From Streptomyces sp. NBC_00341 (GTDB lineage: Bacteria; Actinomycetota; Actinomycetes; Streptomycetales; Streptomycetaceae), in assembly GCF_041435055.1 (NCBI RefSeq), contig NZ_CP108004.1:1-32033 (forward strand): a stretch of DNA of 32,033 nucleotides, read 5' to 3'. Position 1 is the first letter of the stretch. Each line of letters opens with the position of its first letter. The notes under the pieces were generated by a model. It searched no databases, had not been told where the DNA came from, and saw nothing but the letters and a program-made list of their open reading frames with translations. Shown here piece by piece: positions 25,623 through 32,033 of this stretch. A program made the translations under genes and the position numbers.

Positions 25623-26569
25623 GCCAGCAGGCGCCTCGTGTGGTTCGGCCTGAGGGTCTGGACTGGGTGAAGTTCGATAAGCAGCTCGCGCGTGACGGGT
25701 CGGTGTCGACCACGTGGAAGGCGCTGTACGCCGCGCTGGCCTCGTTCGCAGAGCAGGACTCCCGGGAGACGCCGAACGGGACGCTCGATGACGACGACGT
25801 CCCGACGCGTCAGCGGCTGGCCGAGTGCATCGGCAAGTCAGTCGACACCGTGGACCGCGCCACCAAGGGCCTGGAGGAGCTGGGGCTGCTGGAGGTGGAG
25901 CGGCGCAAGGACCCGGACAACCCGAAGCGGAACATCCCCTCGCTCTACCGGCTCCTCGATCACGAACTCTGGGACGAGCGTGCTGCCGCTCGTGCGGCGG
26001 CGCGGAAGGCGGAGCGCGAGGCCCGCGCGGCGAAGAGGAAGGCGGACGCAGCTGCTCAGGGGGGTGGCCGCATGGGTGCGGCTACCCCTGGCCGCACCCA
26101 TGCGGCCACCCTGGCCGCACCCATGCGGCCAGGGTGGCCGCACCAGTGCGGCGGTTCCTCTTCTTCTCTAGAAGATCTCTCTCTCAAGAACGCGTGCGAC
26201 GCGTGTGACGAGAGCGAAAAGCGAGAGAGAGAGGCGGCTGCGCCGGAGGACGACGGGGCTGACCGTGTGGTCGATGCGTACGAGGTGGCTGCGGGTCGGC
26301 GGTTGCTGAATGGCACCAGGACGGGCCTGCGGGCGCAGGCGGTGGAACTGCTGGCGGCTGGTCGTCCGGTGGAGTGGGTGGCGGCGCGAGCGGCGGAGAT
26401 GCCTGGCAACGGGTGGACGGATCTGGTTAAGCACTGCGAGCGGTCGCGGGTGCCGATCCCGGGGCAGGCCGGGCCGGGGCAGGGTGCCGGCGGTCGTGAG
26501 CGGTGCGCGGATCATCCGGCCCGTTACCGGGCTGGGTGCCTGGAGTGCGCGATGGCGGTGCCTGCCTGA
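25619..26569 (+). CDS. Replication initiator with internal iterons (pSLA2 Rep1-like)
   Basis: A 316-residue protein with a winged-HTH region at about 10-110 (STTWKALYAALASFAEQDSR, then VPTRQRLAECIGKSVDTVDR and GLEELGLLEVERR), an Ala/Arg-rich basic stretch, a low-complexity linker encoded by the iterons (about 150-178), and a helical C-terminal part (YEVAAGRRLLNGTRTGLRAQ, AARAAEMPGNGW) ending with a CxH...C motif. In pSLA2-type linear plasmids the first rep protein binds iterons lying within its own gene and works with a helicase-like second protein; the layout here is the same. It starts at GTG 25619 by overlap with the leader ORF; rep2 follows after 84 bases. Confidence 0.8.
   Translation: MSQQAPRVVRPEGLDWVKFDKQLARDGSVSTTWKALYAALASFAEQDSRETPNGTLDDDDVPTRQRLAECIGKSVDTVDRATKGLEELGLLEVERRKDPDNPKRNIPSLYRLLDHELWDERAAARAAARKAEREARAAKRKADAAAQGGGRMGAATPGRTHAATLAAPMRPGWPHQCGGSSSSLEDLSLKNACDACDESEKREREAAAPEDDGADRVVDAYEVAAGRRLLNGTRTGLRAQAVELLAAGRPVEWVAARAAEMPGNGWTDLVKHCERSRVPIPGQAGPGQGAGGRERCADHPARYRAGCLECAMAVPA
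26066..26152. repeat. Four palindromic iterons, probable replication origin
   Basis: Four 17-18-bp units of GGCCGCAYSSRTGCGGC type start at 26066, 26090, 26113 and 26136, a spacing of 23-24 bp. Each unit is a near-perfect palindrome, and the two middle copies are identical. They lie inside the initiator gene, as the origin does in pSLA2-like plasmids. An AT-richer stretch with TCTAGAAGATC follows at about 26160-26200 and could be the unwinding region. Confidence 0.8.
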
Positions 26570-26653
26570 CCGAACTGGTGCGGGCCGCTCCCATGCCGGG
26601 GAGCGGCCCGCGAAATGCCCCTGAACGTCTGAACCGAACAGGAGACCTCACCA

Positions 26654-28051
26654 GTGTCGACCACCATCCCGGCCCAGTACGACGACGACGCCCCCGGCGG
26701 TGACATTGGGCAGCGCGACGGCGGGCAGTCGGCCGCGTTCACCCGGGTGCCGCCGCATGACCTTGATGCCGAGCAGTCGGTGATCGGATCGCTGCTGCTC
26801 TCGGGGAGCCCGAGCAGCGCGGCGTTCCGGTTCTTCGCGGAGATCCTGGAGACGGGCATCGTTGCCGGGGAGTACTACCGGCCGGCGCACGCGACGATTC
26901 ACCGCGCGGTCTGCGACCTGCACGCGGCGGGTGAGCCCGTGGACGCGATCACCGTTGCCGACGTGCTCACCCGGCGCGGTGAGCTCACCCGTATTGGCGG
27001 TGCCCCGTACCTGCACACCTGCGTGCAGGCCGTGCCCACCGCCGCGAACGGCCCGCACTACGCCGAGATCGTGAGAGCCAAGGCGTACCGGCGGGCGGTC
27101 ATCGAGTCGGCGCAGCGCATCGTGGAGTTCGCGTACAGCGAGGCCGGCGGCGAGGACGAGGTGCGCGACCTGGTCGAGCGGCAGCTCACCGAGATCGTCG
27201 CGGGGACCCCGGGTCTGCACGGGGCGCCGCCCGGAGTCGGTGACCTGTACCTCGACTTCGTCTCGGACCTGGAGGACATCCAGGACGGCAAGGCGATCGG
27301 CCTGACGTACGGGTTCGCCGACCTCGACACGATCACGTCGGGGATGCGGCCGGGCAACGTGACCGTCGTGGGCGCCGCGTCGGGCGTGGGGAAGTCCACG
27401 TTCGCGCTCAACGCCGCCGTCGCCGCCGCCAAGACGGGCGCTCCGGTGATGTTCTCCAGCCTGGAGATGAGTGCCACCGAGCTGATGCAGAAGATCGCCG
27501 CTGCCGAGGGGAAGATCGCCCTTCACCACCTGACGCACCAGGGCGGTCTCACCGCGGAGGGCTGGGAGACCGTCAGGCGCCTGGGCCCGGAGCTGTTCCA
27601 GTCGCTGCCGCTGCGGGTCTACCGGCCTGACGGTGCGTCGCTGGGTGACATCGCCTCAGCGGCGCGGGCCTGTGCCCGTGACGGCGGCCTCGCGCTCCTG
27701 GTCGTCGACTACCTCCAGCTCGTGGAGGTCGAGCAGTCCCGCAGCATCACCCGCGAACAGGCCGTCGCGGCCGTCTCCCGGGGCCTGAAGAACCTGTCCG
27801 TCCAACTGGACTGCCACGTCATCGCCCTGTCGCAGCTCAACGACGACGGGATGATGCGCGAGTCGCGGGCGATCAAGAACGACGCCTCGATCGTGATCAA
27901 GGTCGAACGCCCGGACATGGACGAACCGGAGTCGCCGCGCGCCGGTGAGGTGGATCTCGTGATCGAGAAAAACAGGTTCGGGCCGACGGCCCGCGTGACC
28001 GTAGCCGCACAGCTCCACTACTCGCGCTTCGTCGACATGTCCGCCACCTAG
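26654..28051 (+). CDS. DnaB-like replicative helicase (pSLA2 Rep2-like)
   Basis: A 465-residue DnaB-family helicase of full length. N-terminal domain begins PHDLDAEQSVIGSLLLS (about 35-135). The RecA-like C-terminal domain has Walker A GAASGVGKST at about 240, LEMSATELMQKIAAAEGKI, Walker B LALLVVDYLQLVE at about 350 and the arginine-finger region EKNRFGP near the end. It unwinds DNA ahead of the fork; with the upstream initiator it should form the minimal replicon. The GTG at 26654 has AGGAG upstream. A hairpin terminator follows. Confidence 0.9.
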   Translation: MSTTIPAQYDDDAPGGDIGQRDGGQSAAFTRVPPHDLDAEQSVIGSLLLSGSPSSAAFRFFAEILETGIVAGEYYRPAHATIHRAVCDLHAAGEPVDAITVADVLTRRGELTRIGGAPYLHTCVQAVPTAANGPHYAEIVRAKAYRRAVIESAQRIVEFAYSEAGGEDEVRDLVERQLTEIVAGTPGLHGAPPGVGDLYLDFVSDLEDIQDGKAIGLTYGFADLDTITSGMRPGNVTVVGAASGVGKSTFALNAAVAAAKTGAPVMFSSLEMSATELMQKIAAAEGKIALHHLTHQGGLTAEGWETVRRLGPELFQSLPLRVYRPDGASLGDIASAARACARDGGLALLVVDYLQLVEVEQSRSITREQAVAAVSRGLKNLSVQLDCHVIALSQLNDDGMMRESRAIKNDASIVIKVERPDMDEPESPRAGEVDLVIEKNRFGPTARVTVAAQLHYSRFVDMSAT

Positions 28052-28086
28052 GCCCCTGGGCGCCATCCTGAGCGATCATCAGCCGT

Positions 28087-28106
28087 CCCGGGCCTCACGG
28101 CCCGGG
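28087..28106 (+). terminator. Terminator after helicase gene
   Basis: CCCGGGCC pairs with GGCCCGGG over a TCAC loop, 36 bases after the stop at 28051. From here to 28283 I see no gene. Confidence 0.7.
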
Positions 28107-28283
28107 GCGCTGTGCGTTCGGCCCGTAGATCGCCGTACGGCGCTTCGCCCGATGGTGTGGCGCACGTCATAGCGCATCGCGTTCGTGTCGAACCGTTAAA
28201 AACTGGGACAACAGAGGCACTTGCGCAGCTTGCCCCTACCTGTGCCCGCCCCCCCGTTCAATAGCTGACCACCCCGTAAAAGC

Positions 28284-28317
28284 CCAGGTCAGACATTGAA
28301 TGGGACGTTTTTCCATG
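28284..28317 (+). promoter_or_regulatory. Conserved upstream element, copy 2
   Basis: Nearly identical to the reverse complement of 6252-6290, including the palindromic core CATTGAATG. It is about 105 bases upstream of the small membrane gene at 28422. A second conserved box (TTGCGGGGCTAACCC, 28335-28349) follows. Confidence 0.55.
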
Positions 28318-28421
28318 ACCAGAGTGAGTGGCACTTGCGGGGCTAACCCCCCGCCGTTCCAAAGTGCTGCCAACGACGCAGCACCCGCTGTTCGTCCGTC
28401 ACTCAACTCAGGGGAAAACGC

Positions 28422-28718
28422 ATGACCACGACTGTTCCGCAGCCGCCCACCACCACGCCCAACACCACCACGACCACCACGTCCGTGCCGCCCGTACCTG
28501 CCGTGCCGGCTCCACCCGCTACCGCTCCGTGGGTCGTGGCCGTCCTGGCCGCCCTCGGCACGGTGGTCTTCATGGGGGCGTGCGTCGCCGTCGCTGTCAT
28601 CGCCTGGCTGCGCCCCGGTTCCGCGACCCCGCTCACCGTGATGCTGGGCGCGATGGGTGCCCTGGGCGCGGTGGCGGCCCCGGTCCTCTCCATCGCCCTC
28701 ATGAGCCGTCGGCGGTGA
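28422..28718 (+). CDS. Small membrane protein, paralogue C (98 aa)
   Basis: Third member of the family at 5828-6091 and 6785-7048. A longer Thr/Pro-rich start (MTTTVPQPPTTTPNTTTTTT), helix 1 at about residues 34-58 ending in VIAWLRPGSATPLTVM, helix 2 at about 64-94, and the end MSRRR. The ATG at 28422 has GGGGAAAA upstream. The leader is shared with paralogue A over roughly 200-300 bases. A perfect 12-bp hairpin follows at 28739-28764. Position in the opposite arm and orientation suggests spread by recombination between arms. Confidence 0.75.
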   Translation: MTTTVPQPPTTTPNTTTTTTSVPPVPAVPAPPATAPWVVAVLAALGTVVFMGACVAVAVIAWLRPGSATPLTVMLGAMGALGAVAAPVLSIALMSRRR

Positions 28719-28738
28719 GCACCGCCCGGTGGATCTGA

Positions 28739-28764
28739 GCCCGGTCGTCGTCCGACGACCGGGC
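28739..28764 (+). terminator. Terminator of paralogue C
   Basis: Perfect 12-bp stem GCCCGGTCGTCG/CGACGACCGGGC with a 2-base center, 21 bases after the stop. Confidence 0.7.
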
Positions 28765-28825
28765 AAGCCCCGCCGCGGGCTGGGCAAGCCCGGTGCAGGT
28801 CCCGGCCATACGGCGCCTGGAGGGC

Positions 28826-28912
28826 TGTTGGGGGTTGTACCCGGGGTTGTCTCCACCGTTGGCCGCACAGGAGGACCAGGGGTTGCACCGGGGGTGTTAC
28901 CGGAGGTGTGAA
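28826..28912. repeat. Degenerate GGGGTTGT-type direct repeats
   Basis: Units such as GGGGGTTGTACCC, GGGGTTGTCTCC, GGGGTTGCACC and GGGGGTGTTACC follow each other. On the minus strand they would encode TPG.TP repeats starting from an ATG near 28940, but no RBS is visible, so I do not call a gene. Between 28765 and 29073 nothing else is supported. Confidence 0.35.
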
Positions 28913-29073
28913 CCCCTGTTTTCTCGATCGGGCCGTTCATGCAGGTCAGACCCTGTGGGCAAGCCGTCTGCGGGCGCCGACACCTCTTTCCACGCGATAG
29001 CCGTGGGAGAGGTCAGATGTTCCGGGGTGGGGCGTGGGCCGCCCGCTGGAACGAGACCCGTACGGTCTCGTCC

Positions 29074-29283
29074 ATGAGCACGATGCGCCGCCCTCTCGGC
29101 ACCGGACCGGTCACCCCCGCACCCCAGCCGAGCACGGAACAGCAGCTCCGGCTGCTCGCCGCCGAACGCATCGCCCCCGGAGCACGCCTGACGGCCCGTG
29201 GCGACGAAGCACCCGAGCCGCGGGCCCGGCGGAAGCTCGGAACCGGAACAGCCGACACCCCCGGGCCGCGGCCCGGGGCCTGA
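29074..29283 (+). CDS. Possible small protein (69 aa)
   Basis: Begins MSTMRRPLGTGPVTPAPQPS, with a helical middle (TEQQLRLLAAERIAPGARLT) and an Arg/Pro-rich end. The ATG directly follows a palindrome (CGAGACC/GGTCTCG, 29052-29070) that might be an operator, but no clear RBS is seen. A frameshifted partial copy of the middle (RLLAAER.GPGAR) occurs at about 31130-31180. Expression is uncertain. Confidence 0.4.
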   Translation: MSTMRRPLGTGPVTPAPQPSTEQQLRLLAAERIAPGARLTARGDEAPEPRARRKLGTGTADTPGPRPGA

Positions 29284-29410
29284 GTTCCACTCACCCGGCA
29301 GAGCCACTACGTCACCACCCACGCGCCGGTGAGTGCTGCGCACCGTCCCGGCCGCGGTCGCCCTGGACGTCTGCGGCCCCGCCGGTACGTCACCGCGGTG
29401 ACGTACCGGC
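29148..29410 (+). repeat. Subterminal repeat, copy 1 (with GTACGTCA hairpin)
   Basis: About 260 bases that resemble 31130-31350 in the same orientation: both contain CTCGCCGCCGAACGCA, CGGAAGCTCGG, a run ending GCGCACCGTCCC, CGCGGTCGCCCT and the hairpin region. The outer part of the second copy is also part of the right inverted repeat and so recurs at the left end (about 688-757). The perfect hairpin here is 29381-29410 (12-bp stem, loop CCGCGG). Confidence 0.6.
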
Positions 29411-29485
29411 GACGAGCACCAGGAGCACCAGGAGCACGACGCCGACCGCGGCGGTCGCAGGGCGGAGCTCCATCGGGGAGGACGG

Positions 29486-29740
29486 TCATGCGGGTGGTCC
29501 AGGGCGAAGCCCACGACGGTCGTGGTCGTGGGCGCGGCGCAGGCGGCGGTGCTCGCGGTGGTTGGTCCACCAGATCAGACGGTCGGGGGAGTCCTGGGGG
29601 AACAGGGTCTGGACGGAGGTTGCCGCCAGGACGAGGACCAGGCAGATCACGACGCCCCACCAGGGGGCGCCGGCCGTCGCTGTGGCCAGAGTGCTGACCG
29701 CGGTGACCGACGCGGGTACCAGGTTCGGGGAGACAGCCAT
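29486..29740 (-). CDS. Small membrane protein divergent from XRE protein (84 aa)
   Basis: A mildly polar start (MAVSPNLVPASVTAVSTLAT), one clear helix (WWGVVICLVLVLAATSVQTL, about 27-46), then FPQDSPDRLIWWTNHREHRR and a very basic His/Arg tail. The ATG at 29740 has GAGG 7 bases upstream. It is transcribed away from the membrane-anchored XRE gene at 29951, the same geometry as at 10563/10741 and 13114/13375. The stop overlaps a further ATG (ATGA), but the following ORF is not convincing. Confidence 0.7.
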   Translation of the reverse strand: MAVSPNLVPASVTAVSTLATATAGAPWWGVVICLVLVLAATSVQTLFPQDSPDRLIWWTNHREHRRLRRAHDHDRRGLRPGPPA

Positions 29741-29824
29741 CGTTGGACCTCACTTACTCCTGTACGCGTTCGCCCCGTGCGTTCGCTGATAGCAGCCTTG
29801 GGCGGGGGTGCGCGTTGCGGGAGT

Positions 29825-29841
29825 GGGAACGGTCTGTTCCC
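29825..29841. promoter_or_regulatory. Inverted repeat between divergent genes
   Basis: GGGAAC and GTTCCC spaced by 5 bases, between the divergent starts at 29740 and 29951. A candidate operator for the XRE protein. Confidence 0.4.
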
Positions 29842-29950
29842 GGCAATCGTCAATTTCCTGGGTGGCTGCGTGTCCGGGTGCCCCTGCGGGTGACGGGGAA
29901 CAGTTACTGAGCCGCACTGCGTGGTGGGGTACTGGGGGACGGGGAACCGG

Positions 29951-31105
29951 ATGGATGATTCCAGAGCCGAGGACGCGCCCTCGGCGCTCTACGCGGTGGC
30001 GCTGCGGGAGGTGATCTCCGCTTTCACCGCCGGGGGCGGTACGCAGAAGGCGATCGCCTTGGCCGTGCACGTCTCCCCGGCCGCGCTCTCCCGCTACCTC
30101 AACGGGGAGCGCGTCGCTCCGCCCGAGTTCCTGGAGGGCCTGCAGTCCTTCCTCGCCGGGCAGAGCCACCCACTGGACGCGCAGACGTACGCGCGCCTGG
30201 AGGACCTGTGCGCCAGGGCGCATTCCGCCAGTGGCTCCCCGACCGTCCGGCTCACGCAGGTCAGAAGAGAACTCGATCGCCTCAGGGAGAAGCAGGGCCG
30301 GGCGCAGCAGGTCGCCGAGACGCGACTGGCCGGCCTCGAGGAACAGATCGGCCGGCTCGCCCGCGAGCTGGAAGAGGCACTGGACCGGGTCGAAACGCAG
30401 GACAACAGCCTGCGCCATGCCCAGGACTACAGTCATCAGATCGAGGCAGAACTGGCCGAGCAGCAGGAGCAGACCCGCCTGCTGCAACAGGAGGTCAGCG
30501 TCCTGCGCGAGCAGAACCTGCGGCTCGTCGAGGAGCAGGCACAGGCCGTTCCCGGGGCGTCAACGCAGGACATCAGCGTGCAGGCCGCCCCCGTCCACTT
30601 GGAACGGGGCACCCAGGACCCGTTCGCCGCTCTCCCGTTCACCCGCAGGGCCGACCCTCCGAGCGCTCGGGACCGGGTCCCCCACGAGCCTGCGTACCAG
30701 TGGCGGGCCTCTCCTCGGTCGGTCCCGGCCCCTGTCCCCGAACCAGCCACGACCGAGGAGGAGCCCGCAGGCTGGCGCAGCTTCTTCATCGTTGCCGCGA
30801 TGACGTACATGAGCCCGGTGCTGTGGCTGATGTACCTCGTTGCGCTATTTGCTGACCCCGGCCCCAGCATCGCCATCATGTTCCTCGCTGCCGGGGTCAC
30901 CCTGATGGGGCCGCACATCGGCCTGGTGGCGTTGATGGCGCTGTGCAGGCTGGACGAGTGGCGTGCGGTCCCGCTCTGCAAGGCACTCTTCGCGGCGCAG
31001 ATCGTCACGTTCATCGCGTGGTTCACCCTGCCCATGGGCCCTGTCTTCGGAGCCCTGGGCATGAGCGCGTTCGCAGACTGGCTCGCCACCTCGGTGCTGA
31101 TGTAG
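29951..31105 (+). CDS. Membrane-anchored XRE protein with polytopic C-terminus
   Basis: About 384 residues. XRE HTH at about 10-65 (QKAIALAVHVSPAALSRYLN then GERVAPPEFLEGLQ), a long coiled coil at about 95-200 (RELDRLREKQGRAQQVAETR to EVSVLREQNLRLVEEQ), a Pro-rich linker, and a hydrophobic C-terminal domain of about four helices (about 280-384; MYLVALFADPGPSIAIMFLA, PHIGLVALMALC, IVTFIAWFTLPMGP). Same plan as the proteins at 8416-10563 and 11681-13114 except that the output end is a membrane domain without a large outer domain. The ATG at 29951 has GGGGGACGGGGA upstream. Divergent small membrane gene at 29486-29740. Probably a membrane-linked transcription factor. Confidence 0.8.
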   Translation: MDDSRAEDAPSALYAVALREVISAFTAGGGTQKAIALAVHVSPAALSRYLNGERVAPPEFLEGLQSFLAGQSHPLDAQTYARLEDLCARAHSASGSPTVRLTQVRRELDRLREKQGRAQQVAETRLAGLEEQIGRLARELEEALDRVETQDNSLRHAQDYSHQIEAELAEQQEQTRLLQQEVSVLREQNLRLVEEQAQAVPGASTQDISVQAAPVHLERGTQDPFAALPFTRRADPPSARDRVPHEPAYQWRASPRSVPAPVPEPATTEEEPAGWRSFFIVAAMTYMSPVLWLMYLVALFADPGPSIAIMFLAAGVTLMGPHIGLVALMALCRLDEWRAVPLCKALFAAQIVTFIAWFTLPMGPVFGALGMSAFADWLATSVLM

Positions 31106-31129
31106 CGGCCACCGATAGAGCGCATGATG

Positions 31130-31350
31130 CGGCGGCTGCTCGCCGCCGAACGCAGCGGCCCCGGAGCACGCCGCCGCGGGGTCGGCGGAAGCTCGGGACC
31201 GGAACCCCCGACGCCTGACATCCCCGGACGGGGCCCGGGGAGTGGAACTCACCACCCACGAACCGGTGATTGCCGCGCACCGTCCCGCCGCGGTCGCCCT
31301 ATACGTCTGAGGCCCCGCTGGCACGTCACCAGATTGACGCACCGGCGACG
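31130..31350 (+). repeat. Subterminal repeat, copy 2
   Basis: Direct partner of 29148-29410, more diverged; its hairpin region (about 31319-31346) is imperfect. It runs into the right inverted repeat at 31277. It contains only fragments of the small ORF seen in copy 1. Confidence 0.55.
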
Positions 31351-32033
31351 AGCGACGAGCGCACAAGTGAAATCCGCATACGGCATCTGAAATCAAAAGA
31401 GGCGCCTACCGCATAACTGCCGTGCACCTCCTTTACGTTGTTCTCCCAGCCGATCAACGGGCCGTAGGCACGTCCCGTCTCGGGAACCTGAATCCTCGCC
31501 GTACACGGGCTCCTGGCCGTATTGGTAGCGGGAAATGTAGGTGGTTCCGCAGGTACAGATTTCCTCCCCGCACAAGGTTTTTCAGCATTCGACTTGGTGG
31601 AATTGACGTGTCGTCATCAGGGTTTATATCCCTCCCCATAGGACAGGTTGGTGTAGACCACTTGACGGCTAGTCAGGAAGGGGTGCCGGCGCCGCCGGGG
31701 GAGGGTCGACCTCGGGCCGGTGCCCTTGACGGATGGTCAGGGATGGGAGCATACTGTAACGGAAGCGGCCGAGAGACGGAAGCCGCGGGGGACTGGCAAC
31801 GAGGACCAGGACCACGAAGAACACACCGAAAAACATGGTCTGACCTGCGTAAACAGCCGAACCCGTCACCCTCCCTCGTAGCCAGCCCAGGGCCGGCCGG
31901 AGGCCGGACCCACGGGCCGAAGGCCCGACATCGTCACCGAAGGTGATGATGCCTCAGGGCGCCGAAGGCGACCCAGGGTGCGGAGCACCCTGCAGCTTGA
32001 CGGCCCGTAGGGCCGTCGCGTCGTGTCTCCGGG
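31277..32033. repeat. Right terminal inverted repeat
   Basis: Reverse-complement partner of 1-757. The strongly conserved core includes the segments around 31381-31640 and the telomere. Inside it, a minus-strand frame reads CGEEICTCGTTYISRYQYG then QEPVYGEDSGSR; the left copy keeps a similar frame (CGEGIYTCETTSIPRYQHG then QEPVYSEDSGSR), which may be a remnant of a gene. Confidence 0.93.
31893..32017. other. Right telomere hairpin array
   Basis: Mirror of the left telomere: outermost hairpin at 31999-32017 (GACGGCCC/GGGCCGTC, loop GTA) and innermost at 31893-31907 (CCGGCC/GGCCGG, loop GGA), with the others between. On this 3'-ending strand the loops read GTA, GGA and GAA. Confidence 0.85.

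Noticed and set aside
26066..26152. CRISPR array
   Set aside because: The repeats are short palindromes with 5-7-base spacers inside a coding gene, so iterons fit and CRISPR does not.
28236..28940. 234-aa minus-strand ORF with TPG repeats
   Set aside because: It lies opposite the supported 98-aa membrane gene and lacks an RBS; the repeats are noted as DNA repeats instead.
29307..29489. ORF starting by ATGA overlap with the 84-aa gene, and a 27-aa hydrophobic ORF from 29473
   Set aside because: The first is a basic low-complexity frame running through the GTACGTCA hairpin. The second looks like a membrane helix but has no RBS; I could not choose between chance and a real micro-protein.

Overview
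The window looks like one complete linear plasmid of a Streptomyces-type actinomycete. Base composition is very GC-rich, GTG starts are common and actinobacterial families (WhiB, DUF2637, GntR/KorSA type) are present. The two ends are imperfect inverted copies of each other (1-757 and 31277-32033). Each terminus carries a run of six hairpins with three-base loops, the layout expected of a protein-capped Streptomyces telomere, but I do not see the archetypal Streptomyces telomere sequence.

Layout: 1-3400, left arm with a small two-helix membrane protein, an XRE-type regulator coupled to another small membrane protein, and a phased repeat array. 3412-5355, a coupled pair of HTH proteins that I read as the telomere-replication pair (tap/tpg-like). 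5828-7048, two paralogous small membrane proteins. 7440-15227, an accessory region with two copies of a three-gene cassette: an HTH/coiled-coil protein, a membrane-anchored XRE protein with an extracellular domain, and a divergent small membrane protein. It also holds decayed genes and further small membrane proteins. 16151-17751, a parA-parB pair. 17865-24317, a long minus-strand spread/transfer-like operon (DUF2637 protein, membrane proteins, tiny zinc-ribbon proteins, WhiB), headed by an operator cluster and a divergent GntR regulator (24562-25299). 25545-28051, the replication module: a coupled mini-ORF, an initiator gene carrying four palindromic iterons (probable origin), and a DnaB-like helicase, resembling the two-gene pSLA2-type arrangement. 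28422-31105, right arm with a third copy of the small membrane protein family and a third membrane-anchored XRE protein with its divergent membrane partner.

Replication would start internally at the iterons and be finished at the ends by the telomere pair; ParA/ParB would partition the plasmid. The spread operon implies conjugal biology, yet no FtsK/SpoIIIE-like translocase (TraB), relaxase or integrase is visible.

The best candidate for an undescribed system is the repeated pairing of membrane-tethered XRE DNA-binding proteins, each with a different outer or membrane C-terminal module (amino-acid-binding-protein-like, NPCBM-like, polytopic membrane domain), with divergent small membrane proteins. 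Related small membrane proteins elsewhere on the arms share conserved leader elements. Functions here are inferred from sequence reading only; no search was run.
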